Shown in pieces: positions 25,088 to 25,442 of a stretch of DNA of 25,442 nucleotides. Numbering within the stretch: position 1 is the first letter of the stretch; every line of letters starts with the position of its first letter. Source of the stretch: CAZOWL01 sp964583605 (lineage in GTDB: Bacteria > Pseudomonadota > Gammaproteobacteria > Chromatiales > Chromatiaceae); assembly GCA_964583605.1 (NCBI GenBank), contig CAZOWL010000063.1:1-25442 (forward strand), in the 5' to 3' direction. Under the pieces are notes generated by a model. It saw only the letters and a program-made list of their open reading frames with translations, had not been told where the DNA came from and did not search any database. Both the position numbers and the translations under genes were made by a program.

Positions 25088-25442
25088 TGTCTCTGGAGAT
25101 TGGTGGCCGAGCGCTGCGTGCCTCGCGTCAAGGCCGCTTGGTGTCGACGCGGCGCTTCGAAGATGGCTGCAGCCGTGTGCCCGCTCGGCGCTGGAGGTGA
25201 TCCGTGGGACCGGCTATCACGCTGGCCAGTAGCCCTCGTCCATGATCTGGCCGATGCGGTAGCTACACTGCTCGGGGAACGGCGACTCGAGCTGGCCCGC
25301 CTTCAAGCAGCAATTCCAAATTTGCCCCTACCGTTTGCCAGTGCTGCGACGTGGTGGTGGCTGTGCGGGCTGCAGGGCCTCGATCATGGTGTTGTCTCTC
25401 ACTTTCTTTCACCGGTCGTTTCTCACGTTGTTTCGCGCTGAA
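25088..25442. other. 355-base end region without a convincing gene
   Basis: No credible complete gene is seen. A plus-strand frame at 25100-25441 is open but has unnatural composition and no clear ribosome-binding site. On the minus strand, an ATG at 25387 opens a frame of 19 codons ending in TAG. That frame continues for 36 more codons of more protein-like sequence (GQIWNCCLKAG... QCSYRIGQIMDEGYWPA) to a stop at about 25222. This could be a broken or unrelated small gene. Confidence 0.4.
25220..25387 (-). pseudogene. Possible small broken minus-strand gene
   Basis: Starting from ATG at 25387 (GAGAG upstream at a plausible distance), the frame encodes MIEALQPAQPPPRRSTGKR, then TAG. The same frame reads on into a 36-residue segment with two adjacent cysteines, a third cysteine and a GQIMDEGYW sequence. 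The downstream part looks more like real protein than the antisense frame does. It may be a gene interrupted by an amber codon or a sequencing error, or mere chance. No family was recognised. Confidence 0.2.

Noticed and set aside
25100..25441. Plus-strand frame of 113 codons at the right end
   Set aside because: It has no clear ribosome-binding site, odd composition rich in Trp/Cys/Arg/Ala, and no recognisable motif.

Overview
The window is GC-rich, densely coded and looks like a chromosomal segment of a gammaproteobacterium. A purple sulfur bacterium (Chromatiaceae or a close relative) is the best guess. The basis is a peroxiredoxin-glutaredoxin fusion of the type known from Chromatium and Haemophilus, and a housekeeping set (mltB, recG, ubiA, coaE-pilD, yceH-sanA, ppk1) of gammaproteobacterial type. 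The taxonomic assignment is an inference. No rRNA, tRNA, transposase, integrase or CRISPR array was seen.

Left part (1-15109), ordinary core genome. A 13-bp tandem repeat sits at the left edge, next to the prx-grx fusion gene (minus strand). Then come mltB (lipoprotein lytic transglycosylase), recG and ubiA on the plus strand. A small secreted cysteine-rich protein, coaE, pilD, sanA and yceH lie on the minus strand. ppk1 is also on the minus strand, preceded by a basic histone-H1-like protein with a DUF2934-like end. Two neighbouring plus-strand GH57 glycoside hydrolases follow. ppk1 and the GH57 pair suggest storage-polymer metabolism (polyphosphate and alpha-glucan).

Right part (15110-25087), an accessory locus that is the most interesting part of the window. 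After a 0.3-kb non-coding stretch with a strong hairpin, four tightly packed plus-strand genes encode a DrmA-type SF2 helicase, a DrmB-type DUF1998 zinc protein, a UvrD-like SF1 ATPase and a protein I do not recognise. A 130-bp palindromic repeat then separates these from a fifth gene that fuses a NERD nuclease-like domain to a second UvrD-like ATPase. drmA and drmB are the core of DISARM anti-phage systems, but the DISARM methyltransferase and the phospholipase-D protein DrmC are both absent here. I infer a DISARM-related defence system with a different effector set: two SF1 motors, a NERD-type nuclease and an unknown protein.

A 130-bp element occurs twice in direct orientation (8886-9015 and 23366-23495; about 87% identical by my hand alignment, no gaps). 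Its second copy lies inside the defence locus. The last 355 bases hold no convincing gene, and the right boundary of the defence locus may lie beyond the window.
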